From contig OY744470.1 in the NCBI GenBank assembly GCA_963556145.1, positions 992,001 to 1,056,000 on the forward strand: a stretch of DNA of 64,000 bases, given 5' to 3'. The notes beneath the pieces are model-generated. The model was given only the letters and a program-made list of their open reading frames with translations. It searched no databases and was not told the origin of the DNA. Made by a program: the position numbers and the translations under genes. Positions 23,704 to 33,477 of this stretch are shown in pieces. How positions within the stretch are numbered: position 1 is the first letter of the stretch; each line of letters begins with the position of its first letter. The stretch comes from Hygrocybe punicea. Its lineage: Eukaryota > Basidiomycota > Agaricomycetes > Agaricales > Hygrophoraceae.

Positions 23704-25037
23704 CTACCTATCACCGTCATCCCGTCTATATCCACTATCATCCCTCCGTCCAGTGGGTCGCTTGTCCGAGGCATCTTCATACTCCCGTGGGCGGTCCCTT
23801 CGGCGCCTCTCTCGCTCCCGGTCACGTTCACGGTGAGGAGGCGACCGGGAAGTCCTTCGTGACGAAGGCTGTGATGCATGTCTGGAGGCTGGAGCAGATG
23901 CGCGGCGTGGCGAGGGTGTGCGTCGCCTTGAATTGCGCCCAGAGCCCCCGGGTGTCCCAGAGCCAGAATGCCCCTCTTCTCTCTTACTGCCTTCCTTGTC
24001 CTTCTTCACAACCGGGACATATCGCCGCTCGGGCTTCCCTCCTTTGCGCCGCCCCCCATCATCCGGAACCTCCCACTCCTTTGCACCTATGCCCAGAAGC
24101 GGGGGACGGGCTGCGGGGATGTATGGAGCCACGGGCCCACTTCGAGAGCGAGAGGCAGCGGTGCCTTCGGTCCAGCCCATCCCGCGGAGGAGCGCTGCGC
24201 CGAACTGAGAAACCGGCACTCGCGCGTAGTCGGCGAGGGTAGCCTCGCTGGGGAGCTCGTCCATGTCCTGGTGGTACGCGTCCGTCTCTGTGACAGGGGC
24301 AATAACGTCAATGATGGGTCCATCGGGGTCTTCATTGCCCTCTGCGTTAGCGAGGAGGGCACGGATGGCCTTTTGGTCTTCGTTCTCTTGATCTTCTTTT
24401 TTTGGAGTGGCATCAGCGACATCGTTTTCTATTGTCACGTCCATGTCAGTCTCTAGTCTGACTTTTTTCGTTACATGCAGGCCAGCCTGCACTGGGCCCA
24501 TATTGATGGTATCCCGAGTACCGAGGCCGCCGACGCTCCCATCGGCGCCAGTGGGTGCTGCTGCGGTCGCGGGGACGAACCGTGCGGCATTCTTCCGTTT
24601 GCGAGCGAGTTCGCGCCAGTCCCGGTTCTGCAGGGCTGGGATAACTAGAGGACCCTGAGGTGTCGGTCGTTTATGTAGACTGCGAGAGTTTTGAGACGGA
24701 GCTTCTGTGAGTTGAGAATGTGGGGGGACATGTAAGCAAGTGGCGGGACACACCGCTGTACGCCAAACTGGTCGAAGCCTATTACGAGCTCATCCTGAGC
24801 CCTATCATCGCCGCCTTCATCGCTCGAGTCGTTGTCATATGTGAACGAAGGGCCTGGTCGTGGTGAGGACGTCGCGCTTCTGGAAAGTGACGAAGGAGTT
24901 GAGGAGCCCGTTGCGACGAGATGGCGGGGAATTGAACGAAGTTTGAGCGATGGAGAGTCGGATTCTGGGCCAGAGGACTCTGCTCTGGAAACAGGAGTCG
25001 GACGGCGGACGGTGAATGAAACCTTTGGCGCGCTCAT
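23704..25037 (-). CDS. SPP2: Spp2/MOS2-type G-patch splicing factor
   Basis: Two exons, 25037-24754 and 24679-23704, with one 74-nt intron, give 419 codons. The start MSAPKVSFTVRRPTPVSR is typical for basidiomycete Spp2. Key blocks: QDELVIGFDQFGVQR (residues ~80-95), LVIPALQNRDWRELARKR, TGADGSVGGLGTRDTIN, then the G-patch-like segment VPVSQFGAALLRGMGWTEGT (~225-245). A long Arg/Ser/Glu-rich tail with RERDRERERRRRDRP follows. Spp2 binds the DEAH-box ATPase Prp2 and activates it during spliceosome activation in the nucleus. The start codon is 92 bp from that of the divergent ISA2, so the two probably share a promoter. The gene looks intact. Confidence 0.88.
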
Positions 25038-25129
25038 TGTCGCGGGTTGACTCAAAGGCAGGGATGGTTCTGGGGTCTCAGTCGGAAATGTGTGATTACC
25101 AAATCAAGATCGGACCTTTGACACCGCTC
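25038..25129. promoter_or_regulatory. Divergent SPP2/ISA2 promoter
   Basis: Ninety-two bases separate two outward-facing start codons. No clear TATA box was seen. Confidence 0.55.
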
Positions 25130-25826
25130 ATGGCTCTGCGCTGCTTCCGCTCAAGCATTAAACTGCACAATCTCAGCTATTCCCGCAACTATCCACATAT
25201 CGCCCGGGCATACAGCTCCACAGCAACCCGCACCGGGTCAACGCCTGCCCCACCTTCGCCACTCCCTACGGTTCTCGTATTTTCTCCGTCTCAGACAGAT
25301 ATTACGGAAAAAGAGCTCGATCTCGACATCCTCTCCCCCAAAGACATCAACATCGGCATCACAGAACGGGCCGCAGAGGTACGTTCCAGTTCGAGCTGCA
25401 CACTCAACCCAACCCCCGGCGACGAGTGCTCACTTTTCACGCGAAAGCAACTCCGCCAAATATCACTACGTGAGAATAACCCCGATGCTGCTCTTCGAAT
25501 AGCCGTCGAGTCCGGTGGGTGTCACGGGTACCAGTACAAGATGGACCTGGCAGCTCATCGCGAGCTAGATGATTAGTACGTTTCTTCCCTGCCTTCACCC
25601 TATACAACGTCGCCCCGACGACCAAATATTTTCTTCAAGCCATTTCTCGCACCCAACGCTTAAACCATCCAACATCCTCGTCGACGCGGTCTCCATGTCC
25701 CTCCTCAATGGGTCCAGTATCGACTTTGCCACCGAACTCATTGGCAGCAGCTTCCGCGTTCTCCATAACCCACATGCTAAAGGGAGCGGGTGTGGATGTG
25801 GTGTGAGCTGGGAACTTAAAGTGTAG
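25130..25826 (+). CDS. ISA2: Mitochondrial iron-sulfur assembly protein Isa2
   Basis: Three exons, 25130-25378, 25448-25575 and 25640-25826, with all phases closing to 187 aa. The N-terminus MALRCFRSSIKLHNLSYSRN is rich in Arg and Ser with no acidic residues, as in a mitochondrial presequence. The A-type scaffold domain follows: ITERAAEQLRQISLRENN, ALRIAVESGGCHGYQYKMDL (first cysteine), and the C-terminal GSGCGCGVSWEL with the CGC pair. These three cysteines bind iron or the cluster. Isa2 works with Isa1 and Iba57 to make 4Fe-4S clusters for mitochondrial enzymes. It converges on the AsnRS copy at 25940. Only its last exon was carried into the second copy of the duplicated segment (59012). 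Confidence 0.9.
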
Positions 25827-27703
25827 TAAACCATTGTTAGAACCCGCGACGTCTACGTACGACACATTTTCTATAACATATATCACGAGCGGTAATCCGA
25901 CATCTATATGACATTCATCACAACCGACTGTAGCATTGATCAAGGGGTTGCTCGACCTGGCCATCTAAAGATTAAAAATAAACAATTGACAGTGGGAAGC
26001 AGGTGAAGAAGGTAAACGCTAACCTTGGGTACAGCGAGCATTCCCTATTTTCACTTGTCATCAGCTGAATAAACAGACAAAGAGCAAAGGACTCACCTCA
26101 CGGTATATCGATTGGCTAGCCAAGCCAAGAAACGCTAAGAAGCATCCAAGTTTACCTTGCACCCAAATGCGAAACTACTACAGAAACTCACTTCTACGCC
26201 TAACCCGTACCCGCCGTGCTCGCACGTTCCATATTTGCGTTGATCGGTGAACCAGTAATAGGGTGCTGGATCAATCCCTTCGCGTTTATACGCGGCAAGA
26301 AGTTCTTCCATATCCGCTATCCTCATGGATCCACCTTGTGACGGGATCACCAAGCTATCATTGGGGGGGGGCTAAAGGATATCAACGCACCAACAATCTC
26401 ACCCACTCCAGGCATCAACAAATCACAACTCTCGGTGAAAACTGGTCCACCTTGTTCTCCGCCCTCCATCTTCTTCATGTAGAAAGCCTTGAGTTCTGCA
26501 GGGAAGCCGTACAGAAAGACCGGCGTGCCAATAATATCAGTCATCTGTCGCTCTGCGGATTCGGCAATATCGTCCCCAACGGTGTGTTCAACCATTTTCG
26601 AATTTCCGTGTTCGTCCTTGACAACGTTGCCTTCAGCATCCTCAGCCTCGTGCTTGATCCCGTGTTCGTTCAACCATTTGATAGCTTCCACATACGAGAG
26701 GCGGAGGAAAGGTCGAGCGGGTGGTTGGAAGTTGGGGTTGAGCTGTTTGATAACGGTCGCCGACTTATCGTTTGCGAGGAGGCAATCAACAGTCTCGCAA
26801 ATCTAGGATGACGTATGAGACTAAAATTGAGCGGTTGCAAACTTCAATTATCGCACAATGCTTTCAATATGCTCCATGAGATCTTCGAAGGTGATAAACG
26901 CCAGCTCTGCTTCAAGGTGCGTGTATTCGCTTAAATGTCGGCGGGTGTGGCTTTTGATGTCGTTAACACAAAGTATGATATCAGTGTTTGCGAAAGAAAA
27001 AAACAAGAATTACAGACCTCTTTTCGGCACGGAAACTCTCCTGGACACAGAATACATCGCCAAGTGACGGCAGACAGGTTTCCAAATACAGTTGTGAGCT
27101 TTGGGTGAGGAAGGCCGGTTGGCCGTAATAGTCTAACTTGAAGAGAGTTGCCCCTCCTTCGACCTGGGTTTGGACAAGGCACGGTGGAGTGACTTCGAGC
27201 AGACTGTGCGAATCCAAAGACTCCCGGAAACTTGTAAGCAAGAACGCGCGGAGACGAAGGACACTAGACGCCGTCTCTCCCCATAGAACGAGGTGCCTGA
27301 GGTCCGCCTGAATTGATGGATCAGATTTCTAACAAATCACCGTCAGAACGCGCTGGTCCCAGGTACGATTTAACGCGCCTCATTCCATCTGTTAGTAAAT
27401 GCGTCGTCGGCACCAGGGGCAGGACCGACGATACGCCAGTAGTCAACAATGAGCTCGTGACCACCCGGAGCAGATTTCCCTTCCGGAACAGCTTGCAGCG
27501 TTCCGACAAGCTGGATGGCTGATTCCAAGGTCAGGGTCAGAGCATGATACGTTTGGCTCTGAAAGAGTTACGGTCAGTAAAAAAAAGCACAACGCGTGTG
27601 TACACACGTACAACACGACCAGATAAAACAGATTGCAAATATCCAGTACCATCGCGCAAGACCAGGAAGATGATGTCTTTTTGTGGGCGCAAACGATGGA
27701 CCC
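25661..27703. repeat. Duplicated segment, copy 1 (left part)
   Basis: Matches 59012-61083 with about one to two differences per hundred bases, beginning within the last exon of ISA2. The match is broken by the copia element at 27704 and resumes at 35617, ending at 36021. Confidence 0.9.
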
Positions 27704-27985
27704 TGTTAGATAGTCAATAGCGACACCTTTCTTTCCTTCATTCCCTACGTCACCTCGTTCCCTCGTAACTACGTCATTATACATCCGTTCCCATTTTCAC
27801 ATGTTCACAGCTTCCCTTATATACCTCCGTTTCCTTCTCGCACTTCCCTCAGTCCATTTTATCCTTCGTGACTGAGGTGAGATTCTTCTCCGGTAGTCTT
27901 TGTTCTTCTCTCACCATTTGTACTCAGTCTCTCACAGGTAGTACAATATTAGTCCATTTTATCCTTCGTGACTGAGTCTCTCACA
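27704..27985 (+). repeat. Copia 5' LTR
   Basis: 282 bp with a TATATA box in the middle (about 27818, context CCCTTATATACC). A 25-base segment, AGTCCATTTTATCC followed by TTCGTGACTGAG, occurs twice inside it. Confidence 0.95.
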
Positions 27986-28112
27986 GGTTCTGAATCCTGC
28001 AGCGCACAAATTTTTTTTTTTTGTGCTCGTCCACTCGATCTAGTACCTCTGTCCTCGCGTTATTTCCTTGAACCATGCGTCATTACTTCCTCTCTAAGGC
28101 CCTTATTAAGAA

Positions 28113-28961
28113 ATGTCCAACCTGCGTTTAGACCACATTCCGCTTCTTGAGGGTGCCCGCAACTATCGGGATTGGGCCAAATCCATGCGCTACACCCTTC
28201 TGGGTGAAGAACTCTGGACGTTCGTCAGCGATAGCGTCGACCCGAAGGACCTGGTCAATTTTGGCACCCTTTCTCCGGGTCCCATCTCTGGCAAGAGCTC
28301 TGACGCCGAAGTCGCCAAGGCCCGAGCCTTCATTGTTGGCGACTCCAAAGCCAATGCTATCATTCGTCGTCGCGTCTCTCCGCTCGTCTCTTCGAACATT
28401 CCTTTGCGCTGCGAAGACAGCTCGCGGATGACCTGGGCTTATCTTAAGTCGACATATGAACGCGTCGATGCCGCTGCCCAATTTGCTCTTCGTGCCCAGA
28501 TAGCTTCTCTTCGTCTCAAGGACGCTTCTGATGCGGAACGCTACCTAGGTGATTTTAACCAGGCCCGCGAGCAGCTCTCTTGTGCTGGCGTTGCATATGG
28601 CGATCCCGATGCGGTCTATCAGCTACTCTTCGGCATCCCCAACTCCGGGTCCTGGGCTGTCTTCAAGCAAATCACTCTGGCAGCGATCTCCGCAGCCACT
28701 GCACAAAACCCTCCTGCAGTGATCTCCGCCGAGAATGTTTGTGCCTGCATTTTGGCGGAATCCCAGCACGTCCTTGCCTCAGCGCCCCTTCCCAGCCCTG
28801 GCAGCGAGTTCGCGAACGTGGCGAAGGATTCTGATCGCCCCATCCGCAAGCATCGCAACAACCCTTGTGGGGTCGTTTGCACCAACTGCCACAAATCCTC
28901 GCATGATAACGATCACTGCTTCGCCCCTGGTGGTGGCATGGCTGGTCAAAAGCCCGACTAA
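28113..28961 (+). CDS. Copia Gag (capsid/nucleocapsid) protein
   Basis: 282 codons from ATG 28113. The N-terminal half resembles copia-type gag (LEGARNYRDWAKSMRYTLLG near residue 10; FALRAQIASLRLKDASDAER near 130). A CCHC zinc knuckle is near the end: CTNCHKSSHDNDHC, spacing CX2CX4HX4C. Gag packages element RNA in virus-like particles. The stop is TAA at 28959-28961, directly followed in the same frame by ATG of pol, so Pol would need stop readthrough or re-initiation. Confidence 0.9.
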   Translation: MSNLRLDHIPLLEGARNYRDWAKSMRYTLLGEELWTFVSDSVDPKDLVNFGTLSPGPISGKSSDAEVAKARAFIVGDSKANAIIRRRVSPLVSSNIPLRCEDSSRMTWAYLKSTYERVDAAAQFALRAQIASLRLKDASDAERYLGDFNQAREQLSCAGVAYGDPDAVYQLLFGIPNSGSWAVFKQITLAAISAATAQNPPAVISAENVCACILAESQHVLASAPLPSPGSEFANVAKDSDRPIRKHRNNPCGVVCTNCHKSSHDNDHCFAPGGGMAGQKPD

Positions 28962-30863
28962 ATGGTCCAACGCGATGCTTTGCGCTCTACCAACTCCTCT
29001 CGTCCCGGCAGCCACTCGCGGTCTGGATCTCGCTCCGATGTTGCAAACGCGGTGCTTCCCCATGGCAGCTTGTTGCCCAGTGCCATCCTTGGCGACCTCA
29101 GCTGTTCCTCCGTCGAACTTGCATTCCTGGCCCATCACAGGCTCTCGGCTCTGCTCGACTCAGGCACCACCTCGCATCTCGTTAAGGACCGTTCGTTTTT
29201 CTGGTCCTATGATGCCACGCAGGCCACGAATGTTTGCACGGCCAATCACGGCATGCTGGAGGCCCTGGGTAGGGGTGACTGCATCGCTCTTGTTCGCTGG
29301 GCAGGGCAGACGTTGCGGATACGCATGCGCGACTGCCTGCACGCGCCCTCCGCCGTCATCAACTTGCTCTCGGTTGGCCGGCTTGTAGACCACGGCTTTG
29401 GCTGCAACTTCGTGGACAACGCAGTCATGATCAGTATGCCTCCTGCCTCCGGTCGCCTCGTGTGTTACATGCGTCACCTTGAGAATCGTCTCGGTTTCGT
29501 GGATGTTGAGTTCGTCCTGCCTGAGCGTCCTGTCACGGCATCTTCCGCCCCTGTGGCCGACCCCACCTCGGAGCTTTCCGCCTTTGCCAAAGTTTCTCCC
29601 TCTCGGGACCTGTGGCACGCTCGGCTTGGCCACACGAGTGAAGCTGCCGTTAAGCTCCTCGCCTCCTCCTCAGAGGGCATCTCATTTTCCAGTGCCCCCT
29701 TCTCCACTTGCGAGGCCTGCATCATTGGCAAGCACGTCCGTCGCCCTCACACTTCCTCAGAGTCTCGCGCGAGTCTTCCCCTCAAGTTGGTTCACAGCGA
29801 CATATGCGGCCCTTTCCCCGTCCAAACACCTCATGGCAAGCTCTACTTCATTATTTTCCTTGATGACAATCTGCACGCCTTGGACCTTCAACTCCTCGCC
29901 ACGAAGGACCAGGCCCTCTCGGCACTGCAGGCGGTACACCCACGCTGGGAGAAGCGTTTCGGCCACAAGCTCAAGACCCTATGCATGGACAACGCCGGTG
30001 AATTTCTCGGCGATGCGTTCATGGCCTATCTTGTCGAGCACGGCATCCAGCGCCAGCTTTGCGCTCCCTATGCCCATCAACAGAACGGCCGTGCCGAGCG
30101 CGTCATTCGTACTATCGAGAGTCGTCTCCTGTCTATGATGGCTGGGGTGGCCGCGCCGCGCAATCTTTGGGGCGAGGCAGCTCTCACCTGCGCTTATCTG
30201 TTCATGTACACTCCTTCAAAGGTCCTCCCGCATGGCCGGTCGCCTCTCCATGCGTTAACTGGACAGCGCCCGGACGTTTCCCACCTTCGTGTGTGGGGTG
30301 TCCGGTGCTTTGCTCGTGTCCCGCTCGAACTGCAAACGAAGCTCGGCCCTCGTTCACGCGAGTGTCTCTTCATGGGATATCCTGAGGGTGTCAAGGGCTA
30401 CCGCGTCCGTGATGTGACCACGGGTCGGTTTTTCAACTCTTGCGACGTGATTTTCGACGAGTCGTGTGCCCTGCTCCCTGGCGCCGCGCCTGATGATGTC
30501 CCCGATGTTCTTTCTCATCCTCTCCCTTTGCCTTCTTTTCTCCCCTCTTCGTCTTCCACCTCTGTTCTGTCTCCCGTAGACACGCATTCTCCTAGCTCTT
30601 CTTCCTCCTCTATCCCTTCCCCTATAGACGCGAGTTCCTCTTCATGTCACCAGACAGCTCCTCCTTTGCCCTTGTCTACTTGTTCTTCATCTTCGGTAGA
30701 AGTAGGCGTATCACGTAGCTCCAATCCCACCGTAGTTCCTTCCTTCGTTAGTGACTGCTCTTCTCTTTCCTCTCTCCCCATGTCCGCTTCCAGCAACGCT
30801 GGTTCCCCGGTTGCGCCATTGCCGTTGCACACTCGTACCGCAAAGCCACTCCCCCCTTCACGT
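28962..30863 (+). CDS. Copia Pol, N-terminal part: protease and integrase
   Basis: Begins at the ATG right after the gag stop. An aspartic protease motif LSALLDSGTTSHLV lies near residue 65. The GAG-pre-integrase zinc region follows (LWHARLGHTSEAAVKLLA, then CEACIIGK). The integrase core has its acidic triad in VHSDICGPFP, LCMDNAGEFLGD and AHQQNGRAERVIRTIE, then a GxxxG-type tail rich in Ser/Pro. Reading continues past 30863 only into the nested element, stopping at 30893. Before that insertion the frame ran straight into the reverse transcriptase part at 33483, making a Pol of about 1248 aa. Confidence 0.92.
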
Positions 30864-31023
30864 TGGAGTGGTAGCGAGTGCCTGGTCACGTGATGAGGCT
30901 CCCACGGTTTGTTGTAGATAGATCCCTGTCAGTAGTCAGTCCGAATCCATCCTTCCTCGCCAGCTCTTCTGCGAGATTCTCCAGCTAGCCCTCGGAGCGG
31001 TACCTCCGTACCGCTCCAACGTG
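30864..31023 (+). repeat. LTR of the nested element, 5' copy
   Basis: 160 bp, identical by eye to 33318-33477. Near its 3' end is a perfect inverted pair, GGAGCGGTAC and GTACCGCTCC. Confidence 0.92.
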
Positions 31024-31045
31024 GTGATGAGAGCGGATTCGAACC
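31022..31045 (+). promoter_or_regulatory. Primer-binding site of the nested element
   Basis: TGGTGATGAGAGCGG followed by ATTCGAACC is the exact complement of a plausible tRNA 3' end: terminal CCA, acceptor strand, and the T-arm sequence GGTTCGAATCC. The match continues through the T loop, about 24 bases. Which tRNA it is cannot be told from the window. Confidence 0.85.
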
Positions 31046-31240
31046 CAGCTTCTGTCTTCAGCGATTTTCAGCGACTTCCAGCGACTTCCAGTGATTTTTC
31101 AGCACCCCAGCGATTTTCCGAGTACAGAGCACAGAGCACAGAGCACCGCGCACCGAGCAGTTCCCCGAGCACCAAGTGATTTTCCGAGCACCAAACGATT
31201 TTCTGAGCATCAAACATTCTCATTTCCTCGACCTACACAA

Positions 31241-33202
31241 ATGACTACGAAAAAGAAGCAAAAAGAACGAGCAAAGAAGGAAAAAACGCGGCGGAAAACC
31301 AGTACAAAAAACGAACCACAAACCACACCACCAACGGCCCATGCCAACCACACGCAGCCCACAGCGACGTGGACCCCATTGAGAGCAACCACGACGCTCA
31401 CTGCCCCAGTGCCCGGCAACGTCACTCCAGCACCTCCCAGCACTTCCGAGCGCGAGCGCTCGACAGCCCTGCCACCCCACCTTGCTGGTCCCAACCACGT
31501 CAAGCCAAAAGCGAGGCACAGGCCCCGAAACTCACCACCATCACCGTCCCACAACGCCAACCACCTCGAAACCGAACATGGACGCGAGTGCCGAACGTCC
31601 ACATCACTCGCCACCCCCAGCCCCAAACACCCTGGAGCAGAGCGCGGCCGTGAGCTCACTACAAAAAAACCCAACCCCAACGCAAAACCAACCACCACTT
31701 CCGTGGCAACCCAGCAACAGCCGTCCACCAGCACCTCTGCATCAAGTCAAACGGCCCCATCCACGCGCGAAAACGCGTCCCCGCACGGCCCAACACGCCT
31801 ACCATCGCCAGAAGCAGCGGCAACCGCCTTGGACGACGCCTCGTCGTCGAATACTACCCCAACGCGAACCACCGCGCCCGAAACTCAACGAGAGTCGCGT
31901 CACGCACCCACGTCGACCCCAAACGCACCGTTCCCACTGCAAAACGCGTCCGAACGCGTCTCAAGTCCTACCCCGGCCCCAAAGCCCGTGCCCGTGCAAC
32001 GGAACACGCCCAAACGCGCCCTAGACCCCGTTTCCCCCCCAGGTACACACCCACACACGCCCACGCCGGCCCAGAGTCACGACGTCGCCCCCAGGAAGTC
32101 GCAAGCGCGAGCCCCACGGCCGGACGACGTCGAAACGCGAGCCGACGCATACACGAAGAACGGGGAGACAGAGACGACGAGGGCAGCCGAGATACGCGAC
32201 GAACTCCCAGCGACGAACAAAGATACGCGCCGAGACGACGGAACAGGCCAACGGAGAACCACGAAGGGCTCGATTCGCATGTCCACCCCCACCTTCGTGA
32301 GTTTACCACCACGCACGCCTGCCCCTACGCGATTCGACTGGGCCGACGAAGCCGCCGCATCCCTCGCCTACCCTGACCCAAAAGCAAACCCCCAACGCGG
32401 GCGTCCCGTCCCCACACCGTACCGCGCTTCCACCATCCACCAAACGCGTCATGGAGACCCACACGGCCAGTCGTGGCCTCTGGCATCCGAGATCGCGGAG
32501 TTCCTTGCAGGAGAGAACCGAGACAAAGTGGATGGCGTTGCGAGGCGAGACATCAAAGGGCAAGGCGAGGGAACACGACCATACGTGAGCAAGGAGGAGG
32601 AAACACGTACGGGGGACGCACCTCAGTTCCAACACGCGACCACACGCGAAGCAGACCCACCTAGGCCCGCAAAACGATACGCCGACGTGTCTACACAAAC
32701 AGAGCCCGTGGAGACAGCGCCAGCAACACGCTGCACCAATATTCCTGCCCCGAAAACTCAAGCCGTCCCCGCGTTCAACATTCCCCGCCAAAACCTTGCT
32801 TGGCGCAACACCCGCCCTGCCTGCAACACTACGTGGCGACCGAACAGCATCCCTGCCGCTATCCACCTCAGGACACGAAACCCGTGGTCCACACTTCGCT
32901 ACCGCAATCACCGCATTCAACCACACCCATACCAATCTTGTGCGAGACACCCCGTATATCAACTTCCACCTCAGCGCCGATCATACCCTGCATATTTTGA
33001 CAGTTCCGCTCATCGACTGCAACCCCACCGCCTTTCCACTGCCTCTATGCAAAACTCATCGAGATCTCTGGCTTGTGCCCATCATGTTTCTCCTGCCTTT
33101 TCCCATCCCTCTGTTTCTTATCCATTGGTTTCTGGACAAGTTCCCATTCCCTTTGATCCCAGTCTTGGACTTCCTTTGCTAGACCCTAGTGGAGTAGACT
33201 AG
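31241..33202 (+). CDS. Pro/Thr/Arg-rich ORF of the nested LTR element
   Basis: 653 codons from ATG 31241 (MTTKKKQKERAKKEKTRRKT) to TAG 33202. The N-terminus is strongly basic. Most of the rest is low-complexity Pro, Thr, Ser and Arg, with a few ordered-looking blocks around residues 355-430 (TRFDWADEAAASLAYPDP; SWPLASEIAEFLAGENRDK). No protease, zinc knuckle, reverse transcriptase or integrase motif is visible. It fills the gag position, so a nucleic-acid-binding, gag-like role is the natural guess, but only from its position and charge. An intact 653-codon frame in a non-autonomous element is unusual. The opposite strand also shows long frames because of the GC-rich codon bias. Confidence 0.7.
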   Translation: MTTKKKQKERAKKEKTRRKTSTKNEPQTTPPTAHANHTQPTATWTPLRATTTLTAPVPGNVTPAPPSTSERERSTALPPHLAGPNHVKPKARHRPRNSPPSPSHNANHLETEHGRECRTSTSLATPSPKHPGAERGRELTTKKPNPNAKPTTTSVATQQQPSTSTSASSQTAPSTRENASPHGPTRLPSPEAAATALDDASSSNTTPTRTTAPETQRESRHAPTSTPNAPFPLQNASERVSSPTPAPKPVPVQRNTPKRALDPVSPPGTHPHTPTPAQSHDVAPRKSQARAPRPDDVETRADAYTKNGETETTRAAEIRDELPATNKDTRRDDGTGQRRTTKGSIRMSTPTFVSLPPRTPAPTRFDWADEAAASLAYPDPKANPQRGRPVPTPYRASTIHQTRHGDPHGQSWPLASEIAEFLAGENRDKVDGVARRDIKGQGEGTRPYVSKEEETRTGDAPQFQHATTREADPPRPAKRYADVSTQTEPVETAPATRCTNIPAPKTQAVPAFNIPRQNLAWRNTRPACNTTWRPNSIPAAIHLRTRNPWSTLRYRNHRIQPHPYQSCARHPVYQLPPQRRSYPAYFDSSAHRLQPHRLSTASMQNSSRSLACAHHVSPAFSHPSVSYPLVSGQVPIPFDPSLGLPLLDPSGVD

Positions 33203-33317
33203 CTTGGTTGTTTTTGGTCTGTCTTTCAGTCTGTTTTCCCCCTTTTCTTTTCCTCTTTCCCCCCTGTTTCGAGTCTTTGATAGCGACGAGGACGTCGCTA
33301 TGAGGAAGGGGGGCACT

Positions 33318-33477
33318 TGGAGTGGTAGCGAGTGCCTGGTCACGTGATGAGGCTCCCACGGTTTGTTGTAGATAGATCCCTGTCAGTAGTCAGTCCGAAT
33401 CCATCCTTCCTCGCCAGCTCTTCTGCGAGATTCTCCAGCTAGCCCTCGGAGCGGTACCTCCGTACCGCTCCAACGTG
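33318..33477 (+). repeat. LTR of the nested element, 3' copy
   Basis: Preceded by a purine-rich tract and followed by the second CACGT. Confidence 0.92.

Larger units (their letters stand above)
30864..33477 (+). mobile_element. Non-autonomous LTR retrotransposon nested in copia pol
   Basis: Two identical 160-bp direct repeats (30864-31023 and 33318-33477) begin TGGAGTGGTAGCG and end CCGCTCCAACGTG. The 5-bp target duplication is CACGT (30859-30863 and 33478-33482). A primer-binding site matching a tRNA 3' end follows the first repeat, and a purine tract (GAGGAAGGGGGG) precedes the second. The inside has one long ORF and no reverse transcriptase, integrase or protease motif. It must rely on enzymes from another element. 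The identical repeats make it younger than, or as young as, its host copia. Boundary ambiguity is about two bases. Confidence 0.9.

Noticed and set aside
23614..24456. Plus-strand frames opposite SPP2
   Set aside because: Mirror frames of the Arg/Ser-rich SPP2 tail; no family signal.
25940..27703. A second functional asparaginyl-tRNA synthetase
   Set aside because: Its start is missing and a copia element splits an exon, so it is a pseudogene despite well-preserved catalytic motifs.
31022..31045. tRNA gene
   Set aside because: Only the complement of a tRNA 3' end is present, directly next to an LTR. This is a primer-binding site and no cloverleaf can be completed.
31210..32962. Long minus-strand frames opposite the nested-element ORF
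   Set aside because: Shadows of a GC-rich, strongly biased plus-strand frame; no motifs.
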